From positions 1 through 47,105 of the forward strand of contig JBJTMY010000251.1 of NCBI GenBank assembly GCA_046073825.1: a DNA stretch of 47,105 bases. The letters are read 5' to 3'. Below the pieces are notes generated by a model. The model was not told the origin of the DNA, did not search any database, and worked only from the letters and a program-made list of their open reading frames with translations. This document shows, one piece after another, positions 1-8,652 of the stretch. The position numbers and the translations under genes were made by a program. This DNA comes from CAINEC01 sp046073825. Its GTDB lineage: Bacteria > Bacteroidota > Bacteroidia > AKYH767-A > OLB10. Positions within the stretch are counted from its first letter, which is position 1. Each line of letters starts with the position of its first letter.

Positions 1-1
1 G

Positions 2-478
2 CCTGTTGCCTATAATTTTGGAGAGCAGTTGGTGAAAATCCCTGGATTAGACGGAGCAGGAAAAATGGGAAAGTCGGAGGGGGAAGGAAATGCAGTTTTT
101 CTTGCTGATAAGCCAGAAATGTTGAAGAAAAAAATAATGCGTGCCGTTTCTGATAGCGGCCCTACTGAACCAAATTCGGCAAAGCCTGAATCAATTCAAA
201 ATCTCTTCACTTTGTTAAGTGTTGTTTCGAAACCAGAAACTATTCAGTTTTTTGATGAAGCCTATAATAATTGTTCTATCCGTTATGGCGATTTGAAAAA
301 ACAACTGGCGGAAGATATGGAAATCTTCGTGGCTCCACTACGTGAAAAAATTGAAGCAATCGCTGCTGATGAACAATACTTGAACAAAGTCATGCAAATC
401 GGTAAAGAAAAAGCTCACGCCTCTTCTTCCGTAACTGTAAAAGAAGTGCGCGAAATAATGGGTATCCAGTACCGTTAG
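2..478 (+). CDS. trpS: Tryptophan-tRNA ligase, C-terminal part (cut by window edge)
   Basis: Charges tRNA(Trp) with tryptophan in the cytoplasm. The reading frame is open from base 2, so the start lies outside the window. The visible part begins just before the class I synthetase signature loop, which reads KMGKS (residues GAGKMGKSEGEGNA) in place of the textbook KMSKS. It continues through the helical anticodon-binding region (KKKIMRAVSDSG, REKIEAIAADEQYLNKVMQIGKEKA) to a natural end. The KMGKS form is, as I recall, common in one group of bacterial TrpS. The stop codon lies immediately beside the stop of the convergent gene at 479, leaving no room for a terminator between them. Confidence 0.93.
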   Translation, partial: PVAYNFGEQLVKIPGLDGAGKMGKSEGEGNAVFLADKPEMLKKKIMRAVSDSGPTEPNSAKPESIQNLFTLLSVVSKPETIQFFDEAYNNCSIRYGDLKKQLAEDMEIFVAPLREKIEAIAADEQYLNKVMQIGKEKAHASSSVTVKEVREIMGIQYR

Positions 479-769
479 TTAAATCGGTTGTACTGATTTG
501 ATGAATTTAATGTTGATTTTTTCCATCAGTGCTTTGCAAAATTGAAAGTTACGCTGACTAACAGCCTTCTGGAAATTTTTTACGTTTTGAAGCGAAATGA
601 AATAATAGTCGTTTTTGATTTTTTCACCATCGATTTGTTTGTTGATGACGCCATATTTAGTGGATCCATTAACAAGTTCAAATTTTGCTGTTACATTTAA
701 GTGTTGTTCAATTTCAAATTGTTGCATAAGAGTGTGTATAATGATTTTCTCCTCGCAATATGCAATCAT
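479..769 (-). CDS. Small hypothetical protein
   Basis: I do not recognise this protein. The frame encodes 96 residues from the first ATG; a second ATG at 727 would give 82 residues (starting MQQFEIEQHLNV) and is equally plausible. The sequence is soluble-looking, with no signal peptide or membrane segment, has alternating charged and aromatic residues (ELVNGSTKYGVINKQ, DYYFISLQN) suggesting a small beta-rich fold, and ends in a basic stretch. It is convergent with trpS, with adjacent stops, and lies downstream of cpsB. A short palindrome at 808-826 sits upstream of it. That it is translated is inferred from its open frame and fit between neighbours. Confidence 0.5.
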   Translation of the reverse strand: MIAYCEEKIIIHTLMQQFEIEQHLNVTAKFELVNGSTKYGVINKQIDGEKIKNDYYFISLQNVKNFQKAVSQRNFQFCKALMEKINIKFIKSVQPI

Positions 770-807
770 TTAAAAGTAATTAGGGAACTTTTTTCTAAAA
801 ATCTTAC

Positions 808-826
808 ACGTAATCTTACATTACGT
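808..826. repeat. 19-base palindrome between cpsB and the small hypothetical gene
   Basis: The arms ACGTAAT and ATTACGT are perfect inverted repeats around a 5-base spacer. The block also holds two overlapping copies of a CTTACA...CGTAAT unit. There is no T-run beside it, so it does not look like an intrinsic terminator. It could be an operator for the small gene at 769 or a weak hairpin at the end of the sugar operon. No regulator is identifiable. Confidence 0.4.
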
Positions 827-853
827 AATTAAGCAATGCTATAAACAATCAAC

Positions 854-1606
854 TTATAAATAGCGGTTGATTAATGGCAGTTCAAAGGCCTTTTGTAGGT
901 ATTTCTCTCTCGTGACTTTATCCAAAGCCATTGCATGTTTACCATGATGCATATCCGTACCCAAGGCTCCAATTATCTGCATGTCGATTAACTTTTCGCC
1001 AATCTTTTTTGCTTCTGGTCCGTAGTAACCACTTAACGAATTTAAATTGAGTTGAAGCACAACGCCCATATCGTAGAAGTGTTGGTATTCTTCTACATTT
1101 CTGTACCAAAAAGGATAACGTTCAGGATGAGCCAGTATAGGCTTATATCCTAATATCTGAGCACGGAAAAATACTTCTTTAATATTTTCAGGCGGGTTGA
1201 TGTAAGAAACTTCCATCAATAAATAATTATCTCCGAAGGTTAATAATTTTTCTTCTTCTAATTTTCTGATAAACCCATCATCTACATAATATTCCGCTGC
1301 CGCATCAATCTGTATAGGAATGTTTTGTTCTTTAATAGCCGATCTTACTTGTTCTAATCCACCCAAAATTATTTCAGGAGTATTTCTGAAATAATCACTC
1401 ATTATATGCGGAGTGGTAATCAACTTTGAATAGCCCTTCGAATGTAAAAATCGAATAAGCTCTATGCTATCTTCCATCGTTTTCGCTCCATCATCAATGC
1501 CTGGAATTAAATGCGAATGCATATCCGCACCAATGGATGAGAAATCTGTTTCAATTAAATTTCCTTCCTTCTTTGAAGTAAATAAATTAAAAAAAGATTT
1601 AAGCAT
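854..1606 (-). CDS. CpsB/YwqE-type tyrosine-protein phosphatase (PHP domain)
   Basis: Predicted metal-dependent phosphatase of the PHP superfamily, the CpsB/CapC/YwqE group, which dephosphorylates the tyrosine-rich tail of Wzc/CpsD-type kinases that control polysaccharide export. Metal-ligand motifs are visible in order: DMHSHLIPGIDDG (H30, H32), TTPHIM, the AHPERYPF block and GTDMHH near the C-terminus. At 250 residues the length is normal. It is the last gene of the ten-gene sugar operon and overlaps the preceding epimerase by 8 bases, so translation is probably coupled. No Wzc kinase is in the window; its partner must be elsewhere. Confidence 0.88.
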   Translation of the reverse strand: MLKSFFNLFTSKKEGNLIETDFSSIGADMHSHLIPGIDDGAKTMEDSIELIRFLHSKGYSKLITTPHIMSDYFRNTPEIILGGLEQVRSAIKEQNIPIQIDAAAEYYVDDGFIRKLEEEKLLTFGDNYLLMEVSYINPPENIKEVFFRAQILGYKPILAHPERYPFWYRNVEEYQHFYDMGVVLQLNLNSLSGYYGPEAKKIGEKLIDMQIIGALGTDMHHGKHAMALDKVTREKYLQKAFELPLINRYL

Positions 1607-2609
1607 TGTTGTAAGTGTTTTTAAACCAGTTAACGGTAATGGCTAATCCTTCTTTGTATTTATATCGTGGTGCATATCCAAGATATTTTACTGCCAATGA
1701 AATATCGGCCAAGGAGTTTTTAATATCCCCCATTCGTTCTGCTACATATTCAGGTTTTTTATCATTGCCAGCAATAGTTGCAATGGTCCTATAAAGGTCA
1801 TTCACCGAAACAGCTTCCGAAACAGCTACGTTATAAACGCGATTAAGTGCTTCTTTATTCGTAGTGAATAAAGCGCGGATATTTGCTTGCACAGCATTCT
1901 CGACAAATGTAAAATCTCTTGTTTGCTCTCCATCTCCATAAATCACCGCATCTTTATTAAAAAGCAGTGCATTCATGAATAAAGGAATTGCCGCTGCATA
2001 AGGTCCATTCGGATCTTGATTCGGTCCGAATACATTGAAGTAACGTAATCCAATTGTTTCAATTCCATAATGCATTGAAAACACTCGAGCATATAATTCG
2101 TTGGTGAGTTTTGATACGGCATAAGGTGATAATGGATTTCCTAAATTTTCTTCCTTTTTTGGAGAAGCAATGCTATCTCCATAAACCGAGCTGGAACTTG
2201 CATAAACAAATCGTTTTACACCTGCATCTCTGGCTGCTAATAAAATATTTAAAAAGCCAGTAGTATTTGCTTCACTTGTAGCTAATGGGTTTTTAATTGA
2301 ACGTGGCACTGATCCAAGAGCTGCTTGATGCGTGACTAAATCCATTCCTTCACAAGCACGTTTGCAGTCATCCATCACCGTTATATCACCTTCCATAAAT
2401 TCAAAGGCTGCATTGTTTTGGAATGCTTCAAGATTTCTTAAAAATCCATTACTTAAATTATCTAATACGCGCACCTTCTTTACTCCATGTGCAAGTAAGT
2501 ATGTTACAATGTTTGAACCTATGAATCCCGCACCACCTGTTACCAATACACAAGTGTTGGAAAGTGATGATTCATGAAAAGGAGTGTCGTACATTTTAAT
2601 TTCTGACAT
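1599..2609 (-). CDS. UDP-N-acetylglucosamine 4-epimerase, WbpP/TviC type
   Basis: Short-chain dehydrogenase/reductase of 336 residues that should interconvert UDP-GlcNAc and UDP-GalNAc, or their uronic acids. It has the NAD-binding TGGAGFIG at about 24-31, the serine run SSSS before VYG, and the catalytic pair Y163/K167 (SPYAVSK). The stretches HQAALGSVPRS and RYFNVFGPNQDPNGPYAA are typical of the WbpP/WbgU/TviC branch rather than GalE. It lies 18 bases after rmlB and overlaps cpsB. With the TviB/WbpO-type dehydrogenase in the same operon it could complete a route to UDP-GalNAcA. Which substrate is preferred cannot be read from the sequence. Confidence 0.85.
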   Translation of the reverse strand: MSEIKMYDTPFHESSLSNTCVLVTGGAGFIGSNIVTYLLAHGVKKVRVLDNLSNGFLRNLEAFQNNAAFEFMEGDITVMDDCKRACEGMDLVTHQAALGSVPRSIKNPLATSEANTTGFLNILLAARDAGVKRFVYASSSSVYGDSIASPKKEENLGNPLSPYAVSKLTNELYARVFSMHYGIETIGLRYFNVFGPNQDPNGPYAAAIPLFMNALLFNKDAVIYGDGEQTRDFTFVENAVQANIRALFTTNKEALNRVYNVAVSEAVSVNDLYRTIATIAGNDKKPEYVAERMGDIKNSLADISLAVKYLGYAPRYKYKEGLAITVNWFKNTYNNA

Positions 2610-2627
2610 AATATTTTTGTTTATTGC

Positions 2628-3683
2628 TCAGCGCTGATGATATTGCTTTTCGTAAAAGTTTTGATATTCTCCACTGGTCACCTGACGAATCCATTCATTG
2701 TTGGCTAAATACCAATCAACAGTTTTCTCTAGTCCTTCTTCAAACTGCAAGGATGGCATCCATCCTAATTCATCTTTTAGTTTAGTTGCATCAATAGCAT
2801 ATCGTAAATCATGGCCAGCTCTGTCTTTAACAAACGTGATAAGTTGACTTGTGCTTCCAGGTTCTTTCCCTAGTTTTTTATCCATGATTTTGCATAGTAA
2901 ATGAATCAAATCGATATTGGTCCATTCGTTATGCCCACCAATATTATAGGTAGAACCATTTTTACCTTTATGAAATATTAAATCGATTGCGCTAGCATGA
3001 TCTTCAACAAATAACCAATCACGAATATTATCACCTTTGCCATATACAGGAATAGGCTTTTGATGGATGATGTTATTAATTGCTAATGGAATTAATTTTT
3101 CAGGAAATTGATAAGAGCCATAATTGTTAGAACAATTTGAAATAACAATTGGTAATTGATAAGTATCGTGATAAGCTCTAACTAAATGGTCTGAACTTGC
3201 TTTTGAAGCAGAGTAGGGACTATGTGGATCATATTTGGTTTCTTCTGTGAAGAAGCCTTCTTTTCCTAAGCTACCATACACTTCATCAGTGCTGATATGA
3301 TAAAATAATTTGCCTTCAAGGTTTGATTGCCATGCAGCTTTTGCAGCGTTTAATAGTACGACTGTTCCAATGATGTTGGTATTAACAAACGACATCGGAT
3401 TAGCAATGCTTCGATCAACATGCGACTCAGCAGCCAAATGAATCACACCATCAAATTGCAATTCAGAAAACAATGCTTGAATAAAGGTGCTATCCGTAAT
3501 ATCACCTTTTATAAAGGAGTAGTTAGGTGCATCAGCAATGTCTTTTAAATTTGCTAAGTTACCTGCATACGTTAATGCATCAAGATTAAATAGTTGATAC
3601 TCGGGATATCGATTTACAAATCTTCGTACTACATGCGAACCAATGAATCCCGCACCTCCTGTGATTAGAATTTTTTTTCCCAT
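2628..3683 (-). CDS. rmlB: dTDP-glucose 4,6-dehydratase
   Basis: Converts dTDP-glucose to dTDP-4-keto-6-deoxyglucose, the branch point to rhamnose and other deoxysugars. The 351-residue protein has the NAD motif TGGAGFIGSH (8-17), the RmlB-specific catalytic triad T132-D133-E134 (HISTDEVYG) and Y157/K161 (SPYSASK), plus the usual NCSNNYG and RDWLFVEDH blocks. Its start follows galE with no spacer. The rest of the rhamnose set (rmlA, rmlC, rmlD) is not in the window, so either those lie elsewhere or another enzyme uses the 4-keto sugar. Confidence 0.95.
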   Translation of the reverse strand: MGKKILITGGAGFIGSHVVRRFVNRYPEYQLFNLDALTYAGNLANLKDIADAPNYSFIKGDITDSTFIQALFSELQFDGVIHLAAESHVDRSIANPMSFVNTNIIGTVVLLNAAKAAWQSNLEGKLFYHISTDEVYGSLGKEGFFTEETKYDPHSPYSASKASSDHLVRAYHDTYQLPIVISNCSNNYGSYQFPEKLIPLAINNIIHQKPIPVYGKGDNIRDWLFVEDHASAIDLIFHKGKNGSTYNIGGHNEWTNIDLIHLLCKIMDKKLGKEPGSTSQLITFVKDRAGHDLRYAIDATKLKDELGWMPSLQFEEGLEKTVDWYLANNEWIRQVTSGEYQNFYEKQYHQR

Positions 3684-4739
3684 TTATTTTATAGATGCTT
3701 GATTAAGTCCCACGGAACGCTCCATTAATTTTTTTTCCCACTCCCAAGCAGAAGTAATCATGTCTTGTAGGGTAAAAGCAGATTTCCATTTTAATACTTC
3801 GTTTGCTTTAGTAGTGTCGGCATACACTTTTTCAACGTCACCAGCTCTTCTAGGCCCAATAGTATAGTTGACTTTGATGCCGGTATATTTTTCAAAAGCA
3901 TGAATGACTTCTAATACGGTCAATCCATTACCAGTGCCTAAATTAAAAATTTCAAACTGTTCTTTGGTTTGATGATTTAGTAAACGTTCTATGGCAATAA
4001 CATGCGCTTGCGCAATATCTACCACATGAATGTAGTCTCTCACGCAGCTACCATCAATGGTTTGATAATCGTTACCAAATACAGTAATAGGTCCTCGTTT
4101 GCCAATCACTGATTGCGTGATGACAGGGAATAAATTCAAAGGTGTTCCTACAGGATATTCTCCAATTAATGCACTTTTATGAGCGCCTACCGGATTAAAA
4201 TAACGGAGGGCAATCGATTTTATGTTGCTAATTTTTGAAATATCGTGGAGGATGTCTTCTCCAATTTTTTTTGTATTCGCATACGGACTTTCAGCAGGTT
4301 TGATAACAGCAGTTTCATTAATTGGTAACGTATCTGGCTCACCGTAAACAGAGCAAGAGGAGGAATAAACAAATTTGGATATTCCTTTTTCATTGCAAGC
4401 ATCAATTACATTAAGTAATGAGTTGATGTTGTTTCTGTAATACAAGGAAGGATGCGAAACACTTTCTCCTACTGATTTAAACGCAGCAAAATGAATAACC
4501 GCATCAACTTGATTAGTATTAAAGAAATTCTGCACTAATTCATTATCGTTTAAATCGATATTGTAAAATGCAGGTCTTGTACCTGTAATTGTTTCTATCG
4601 AATCAATCACTTCAGCATAGGAGTTTGAAAGGTTATCAATGATTAATACTTCATATCCTTTCTGAATTAATTCCACAGCCGTATGAGAACCAATATAACC
4701 GGTTCCACCAGTGATTACTATTCGATGCTTATTATTCAT
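3684..4739 (-). CDS. galE: UDP-glucose 4-epimerase
   Basis: Interconverts UDP-glucose and UDP-galactose. The sequence shows TGGTGYIGSH (10-19), a serine before the VYG motif (YSSSCSVYG), the catalytic Y153/K157 (SPYANTK), and the GalE-typical stretches RYFNPVGAH and DGSCVRDYIHVVD. Length 351 is slightly longer than the roughly 338 of the E. coli enzyme, mostly at the C-terminus. It lies within the sugar operon, 8 bases after the upstream dehydrogenase and abutting rmlB, which suggests it supplies UDP-Gal to surface polysaccharide rather than serving galactose catabolism. Confidence 0.94.
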   Translation of the reverse strand: MNNKHRIVITGGTGYIGSHTAVELIQKGYEVLIIDNLSNSYAEVIDSIETITGTRPAFYNIDLNDNELVQNFFNTNQVDAVIHFAAFKSVGESVSHPSLYYRNNINSLLNVIDACNEKGISKFVYSSSCSVYGEPDTLPINETAVIKPAESPYANTKKIGEDILHDISKISNIKSIALRYFNPVGAHKSALIGEYPVGTPLNLFPVITQSVIGKRGPITVFGNDYQTIDGSCVRDYIHVVDIAQAHVIAIERLLNHQTKEQFEIFNLGTGNGLTVLEVIHAFEKYTGIKVNYTIGPRRAGDVEKVYADTTKANEVLKWKSAFTLQDMITSAWEWEKKLMERSVGLNQASIK

Positions 4740-4747
4740 TCAATAAA

Positions 4748-6037
4748 TTATAAACTCCAGTAATTTAATTCGCTGATCTTTCCTCTTAAAATTCCTTTTA
4801 AGTCAACGATAATGGCTTTTTCTGAACCTAATTTTTTGAAATCAGCTTCTGTAAAGTTTTTATATTCTTTATGATTAACAGCTACAACAATTGCATCGTA
4901 ACCGGTTCCTGGCTCTGCTACTAATTCAAAGCCATATTCATGCTTAAGTTCTTCACTGCTTGCACGAGGGTCAATTACATCTACAGCAACACCATAAGAT
5001 TTAAATTCATTTATCACATCTACAACTTTCGAGTTACGAATGTCTTCTACATCTTCTTTGAACGTGGCACCCATCACTAAAACACGACTCTTATTGATAT
5101 CAATACCAAGAGCAATTAATTTTTTTACCGTCTGCTTGGCTACATAAAACCCCATAGAGTCATTCACATATCTACCAGAATTGATTATCTGCGCATGATA
5201 TCCTAACTCTTGTGCTTTATAGGTTAAGTAATACGGATCAACACCGATACAATGTCCGCCTACTAAGCCAGGCATAAATTTTAAAAAGTTCCATTTAGTT
5301 CCAGCGGCTTCTAATACTTCATAAGTATTAATTCCCATTTTATTGAAAATGATGGAAAGCTCATTCATCAAAGCAATATTTACATCACGCTGAGTATTTT
5401 CAATAATTTTAGCAGCCTCTGCTACTTTAATTGAACTCGCTTTGTGAACACCGGCTTCTACAACAATTTCATAAACCTTTGCAATCTCTTCTGCCGATTC
5501 TGCATCGCAGCCCGAAACAACTTTGGTGATTTTGGCTAAGGTATGTTCTTTATCACCCGGATTAATTCTTTCTGGCGAATATCCAACTTTGAAATCAGTA
5601 ATGTATTTTAACCCTGTAATCTCTTCTAGAACAGGAATGCAATCGTCTTCAGTACATCCAGGATATACAGTAGATTCATAAACCACATAATCGCCTTTTT
5701 TAAGTGCTGCTGCAATTGACTTGCTCGCTCCTAATAATGGTTTTAAGTCAGGTAAATTATGATCATCAATTGGAGTAGGAACGGCCACAATAAAAAAGTT
5801 GGCTTCTCGCAAAACATCAATTGAATTAGTGAATTGAATATCGCAATTATCAAATGCACTGCTCTCTAATTCACCACTCGGATCAATCTTATTACGCATC
5901 ATCTCTACACGTTGCGCATTAATATCAAAACCAATAACAGATATTTTCTTTGCAAATTCTAACGCTATCGGCAATCCGACATATCCAAGACCGATGACAG
6001 CCAGCTTCTTTTCTTTTTTAATTAACTCGTTATACAT
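4748..6037 (-). CDS. UDP-N-acetylhexosamine 6-dehydrogenase, TviB/WbpO type
   Basis: NAD-dependent four-electron dehydrogenase that oxidises a UDP-HexNAc at C6 to the uronic acid. The 429 residues show IGLGYVGLP (15-23), the conserved STVYPG, the ENTQRDVNIALMNE helix and the catalytic cysteine C263 in GGHCIGVDPYYL. The TQRDVN and AGTKWNF wording matches the TviB/WbpO branch rather than WbpA. TviB uses UDP-GlcNAc and WbpO uses UDP-GalNAc, so the substrate is open: it could feed the WbpB/D/E-like enzymes beside it or pair with the WbpP-type epimerase. Its start overlaps the end of the oxidoreductase gene by 8 bases. Confidence 0.87.
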   Translation of the reverse strand: MYNELIKKEKKLAVIGLGYVGLPIALEFAKKISVIGFDINAQRVEMMRNKIDPSGELESSAFDNCDIQFTNSIDVLREANFFIVAVPTPIDDHNLPDLKPLLGASKSIAAALKKGDYVVYESTVYPGCTEDDCIPVLEEITGLKYITDFKVGYSPERINPGDKEHTLAKITKVVSGCDAESAEEIAKVYEIVVEAGVHKASSIKVAEAAKIIENTQRDVNIALMNELSIIFNKMGINTYEVLEAAGTKWNFLKFMPGLVGGHCIGVDPYYLTYKAQELGYHAQIINSGRYVNDSMGFYVAKQTVKKLIALGIDINKSRVLVMGATFKEDVEDIRNSKVVDVINEFKSYGVAVDVIDPRASSEELKHEYGFELVAEPGTGYDAIVVAVNHKEYKNFTEADFKKLGSEKAIIVDLKGILRGKISELNYWSL

Positions 6038-7091
6038 GATTGAAACGGATTTCTTTTTTATTAATTTTTCTTAATGAGTAAATGCGTTCTATTATTTCAA
6101 CCACTTTTAATCCTTCCAGCGCATTCGTGGTCATCGTGTTTCGCTCTTTTAAGGTATCGATTACATTTTCAATAATGTAATGATGATTCGCCGCAGATCC
6201 TTTATAATGACCGTAGTCGTTAGCAGGATTCGCAGGAGGTAGTTCTGGCATTTCATAATCTTTAATATGACAGTATTCCACTTCATTCATATACTGACCA
6301 CCTACTTTTATACTTCCATTACTTCCGATTACAGTAATACTACTTTCTAGGTTCTTGTCCCAAACAGATGTAGAGTAATTAATACATCCCATACCTCCAT
6401 TCACAAATTTAAAATTCACAATCCCTGAATCTTCAAAGGAGGTAGAGTTTTCGTGATTGAAATCTGCAAATACTCCATTGATATCTGTGATATCACCAAA
6501 TACCCAATACATAATATCGATAAAGTGAGAAAATTGAGTGAACAATGTACCACCATCTAAATCACTTGTTCCTTTCCAGTTCTTTCCCGTATAATATCGT
6601 TCGTCACGGTTCCAGAAACAATTTAACTGTACCATATAAATTTCTCCAAGTCGTTTATTTGAAATAACATCTTTCAACCAAACTGAAGGAGGGGAGTAAC
6701 GGTTCTGCATTACCCCAAATACATTTCTAGATACTTGTAAAGCCTTATAAATTACTTTTTCGCAATCTGCTTTATTGATTGCCATTGGTTTTTCACAAAC
6801 AACATGCTTTTGAAAGTCTAAAGCTTTTAAAGAATGTTCTGCATGCAACCCATTCGGCGAACAAACATTTACAACATCCACATCAGGATGTTGATTTAAC
6901 ATCTCCTCTGGCGATTGATAAAAGTTCACACCATCAAATGCATCAAGACCACATTCTTGTTTTGGTCGAATATCGCACATGGCAATAAGTTCAGCTTCGT
7001 CATTTCGTCTGATCATTTCTGCATGACGTTTACCAATATGACCACAGCCTATTACTGCAAATTTTATTTTTTTGTTTTGATAATCTTTCAT
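6030..7091 (-). CDS. Gfo/Idh/MocA oxidoreductase, WbpB-like sugar 3-dehydrogenase
   Basis: NAD-dependent oxidoreductase of 353 residues. The N-terminal Rossmann fold has IGCGHIGKRHA (14-24) and the family EKP motif at 100-102 (VVCEKPMAINK). The C-terminal half carries GGTLFTQFSHFID, with the family's catalytic-region histidine. In the WbpA-B-E-D pathway this enzyme oxidises C3 of UDP-GlcNAcA, after which an aminotransferase and an acetyltransferase act. Both of those partners lie in this operon (aminotransferase at 10040, acetyltransferase at 7096), which supports the WbpB role over the many other functions of this superfamily. It lies 4 bases after the acetyltransferase gene. Confidence 0.82.
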   Translation of the reverse strand: MKDYQNKKIKFAVIGCGHIGKRHAEMIRRNDEAELIAMCDIRPKQECGLDAFDGVNFYQSPEEMLNQHPDVDVVNVCSPNGLHAEHSLKALDFQKHVVCEKPMAINKADCEKVIYKALQVSRNVFGVMQNRYSPPSVWLKDVISNKRLGEIYMVQLNCFWNRDERYYTGKNWKGTSDLDGGTLFTQFSHFIDIMYWVFGDITDINGVFADFNHENSTSFEDSGIVNFKFVNGGMGCINYSTSVWDKNLESSITVIGSNGSIKVGGQYMNEVEYCHIKDYEMPELPPANPANDYGHYKGSAANHHYIIENVIDTLKERNTMTTNALEGLKVVEIIERIYSLRKINKKEIRFNHV

Positions 7092-7095
7092 TTTA

Positions 7096-7665
7096 CTACA
7101 ACTTGGTTACTTGATTATTTTTTAGTTGATACCGATCATTACTCTCTGGACAAACCGCTATTCCTTCGGTATCAAATTTTAACTTATGTCCATATTCACT
7201 CATCCATCCTGTTTGTCGTGCAGGATTTCCAATCACTAATGCATAGTCGGGAACATTTTTAGTAACCACTGCACCTGCTCCAATAAAAGCAAAAGCGCCA
7301 ATATCATGACCGCAAACAATGGTTGCATTCGCTCCAATAGATGCGCCTTTCTTTACAGTGGTTTTCAAGTATTGATCTCTGCGGTTAACAGCGCTTCTAG
7401 GATTTATCACATTCGTAAATACCATGCTGGGTCCTAAGAAAACATCATCTTCACAGATTACTCCAGTATAAATAGAAACATTGTTTTGTACTTTCACATT
7501 GTTGCCTAAAATTACTTGAGGCGATATAACTACATTTTGTCCGATGTTGCAATTCTCACCTATTTCGCAATTAGGCATGATGTGAGAGAAGTGCCAGATC
7601 TTTGTTCCTTTTCCAATTTTACATCCTTCATCTACAATAGCAGATGGGTGAACCATATAATCCAT
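7096..7665 (-). CDS. WbpD-like sugar N-acetyltransferase (left-handed beta-helix)
   Basis: Predicted acetyl-CoA-dependent transferase of 189 residues that acetylates the 3-amino group of UDP-GlcNAc3NA. Almost the whole protein is hexapeptide-repeat sequence (VHPSAIVDEGCKIGKGTKIW, IGENCNIGQNVVI, IGANATIVCGHDIGAFAFIGAGAVV), which forms a left-handed beta-helix trimer. The segment FTNVINPRSAVNR is characteristic of the WbpD/WlbB group. It follows the UDP-xylose synthase gene by 10 bases and precedes the WbpB-like gene by 4. The gene-set match with wbpB and wbpE homologues is the main basis for the specific role. Confidence 0.87.
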   Translation of the reverse strand: MDYMVHPSAIVDEGCKIGKGTKIWHFSHIMPNCEIGENCNIGQNVVISPQVILGNNVKVQNNVSIYTGVICEDDVFLGPSMVFTNVINPRSAVNRRDQYLKTTVKKGASIGANATIVCGHDIGAFAFIGAGAVVTKNVPDYALVIGNPARQTGWMSEYGHKLKFDTEGIAVCPESNDRYQLKNNQVTKL

Positions 7666-7675
7666 TTTGATTTTT

Positions 7676-8650
7676 TTAAGCGAATCGATGTGCTGTTTTA
7701 TTTAATTCTTCAGGGGGTAGATTTTTGAAATATTCATAAGTGATTCTTAATCCTTCTTCTCTACTCACTTTGGGTTCCCAACCTAAAATTTCCCTTGCCT
7801 TTGTAATGTCTGGTTTACGTTGCTTAGGGTCATCTTGTGGAAGCGGCTTCGTAATTAACTCTTGCTTCGTGCCAGTTAATTTAATAATCTCTTCGCCAAA
7901 TTCACGTATCGTAATTTCCTGAGGGTTTCCAATATTCACTGGATAAACATAATCACTCATTAATAAGCGATATATGCCTTCAATCAAATCATCTACATAA
8001 CAAAACGAACGAGTCTGTGATCCATCACCAAATACCGTTAAATCTTCCCCACGTAATGCCTGTCCGATAAATGCAGGTAGCACACGTCCGTCATTAAGTC
8101 GCATACGCGGACCGTAAGTATTAAATATTCTTACAATTCTTGTTTCTAAGTTATGGTAAGTATGGTAAGCCATTGTTATCGCTTCCTGAAAACGCTTTGC
8201 TTCATCATATACACCACGCGGACCAATCGGATTTACATTGCCCCAATAGTCTTCTGTTTGCGGGTGAACCGTTGGATCTCCATAAACCTCACTCGTAGAG
8301 GCTACTAAAATTCTTGCTTTCTTCACCTTCGCGAAGCCCAGCAAATTATGAGTACCTAAAGAACCAACCTTTAAAGTTTGAATTGGAATTTTTAAGTAAT
8401 CAATAGGACTAGCAGGAGAAGCAAAATGTAATATATAATCTATTCTACCAGGGACATGAACAAATTTACTCACGTCGTGATGGTAAAATTCAAATTCTTT
8501 TAATTTGAAAAGATGTTCGATATTTTTTAAATCGCCAGTAATCAAATTGTCCATCCCAACAACATCGAATCCTTCCTTGATAAAGCGGTCGCATAAGTGA
8601 GATCCTAAAAACCCCGCAGCGCCAGTTATTAATACACGTTTGTTTTCCAT
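7676..8650 (-). CDS. UDP-glucuronate decarboxylase (UDP-xylose synthase)
   Basis: Decarboxylates UDP-glucuronate to UDP-xylose. The 324-residue SDR protein has TGAAGFLGSHL (9-19), the STSEVYGDP block (119-126) and the catalytic pair Y148/K152 in GPRGVYDEAKR. The string IVRIFNTYGPRM and the LHFASPASP motif are typical of UXS enzymes and separate it from GalE and RmlB. There is no N-terminal membrane segment, so it is the cytosolic form. Its gene begins 2 bases after ugd, which makes its substrate, so the pair form a UDP-Glc to UDP-GlcA to UDP-Xyl module. Confidence 0.92.
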   Translation of the reverse strand: MENKRVLITGAAGFLGSHLCDRFIKEGFDVVGMDNLITGDLKNIEHLFKLKEFEFYHHDVSKFVHVPGRIDYILHFASPASPIDYLKIPIQTLKVGSLGTHNLLGFAKVKKARILVASTSEVYGDPTVHPQTEDYWGNVNPIGPRGVYDEAKRFQEAITMAYHTYHNLETRIVRIFNTYGPRMRLNDGRVLPAFIGQALRGEDLTVFGDGSQTRSFCYVDDLIEGIYRLLMSDYVYPVNIGNPQEITIREFGEEIIKLTGTKQELITKPLPQDDPKQRKPDITKAREILGWEPKVSREEGLRITYEYFKNLPPEELNKTAHRFA

Positions 8651-8652
8651 TC

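Noticed and set aside
6915..7262. 115-codon plus-strand frame across the WbpB/WbpD-like junction
   Set aside because: Spans the boundary of two convincing minus-strand genes and has F/H/I/T-rich shadow composition.
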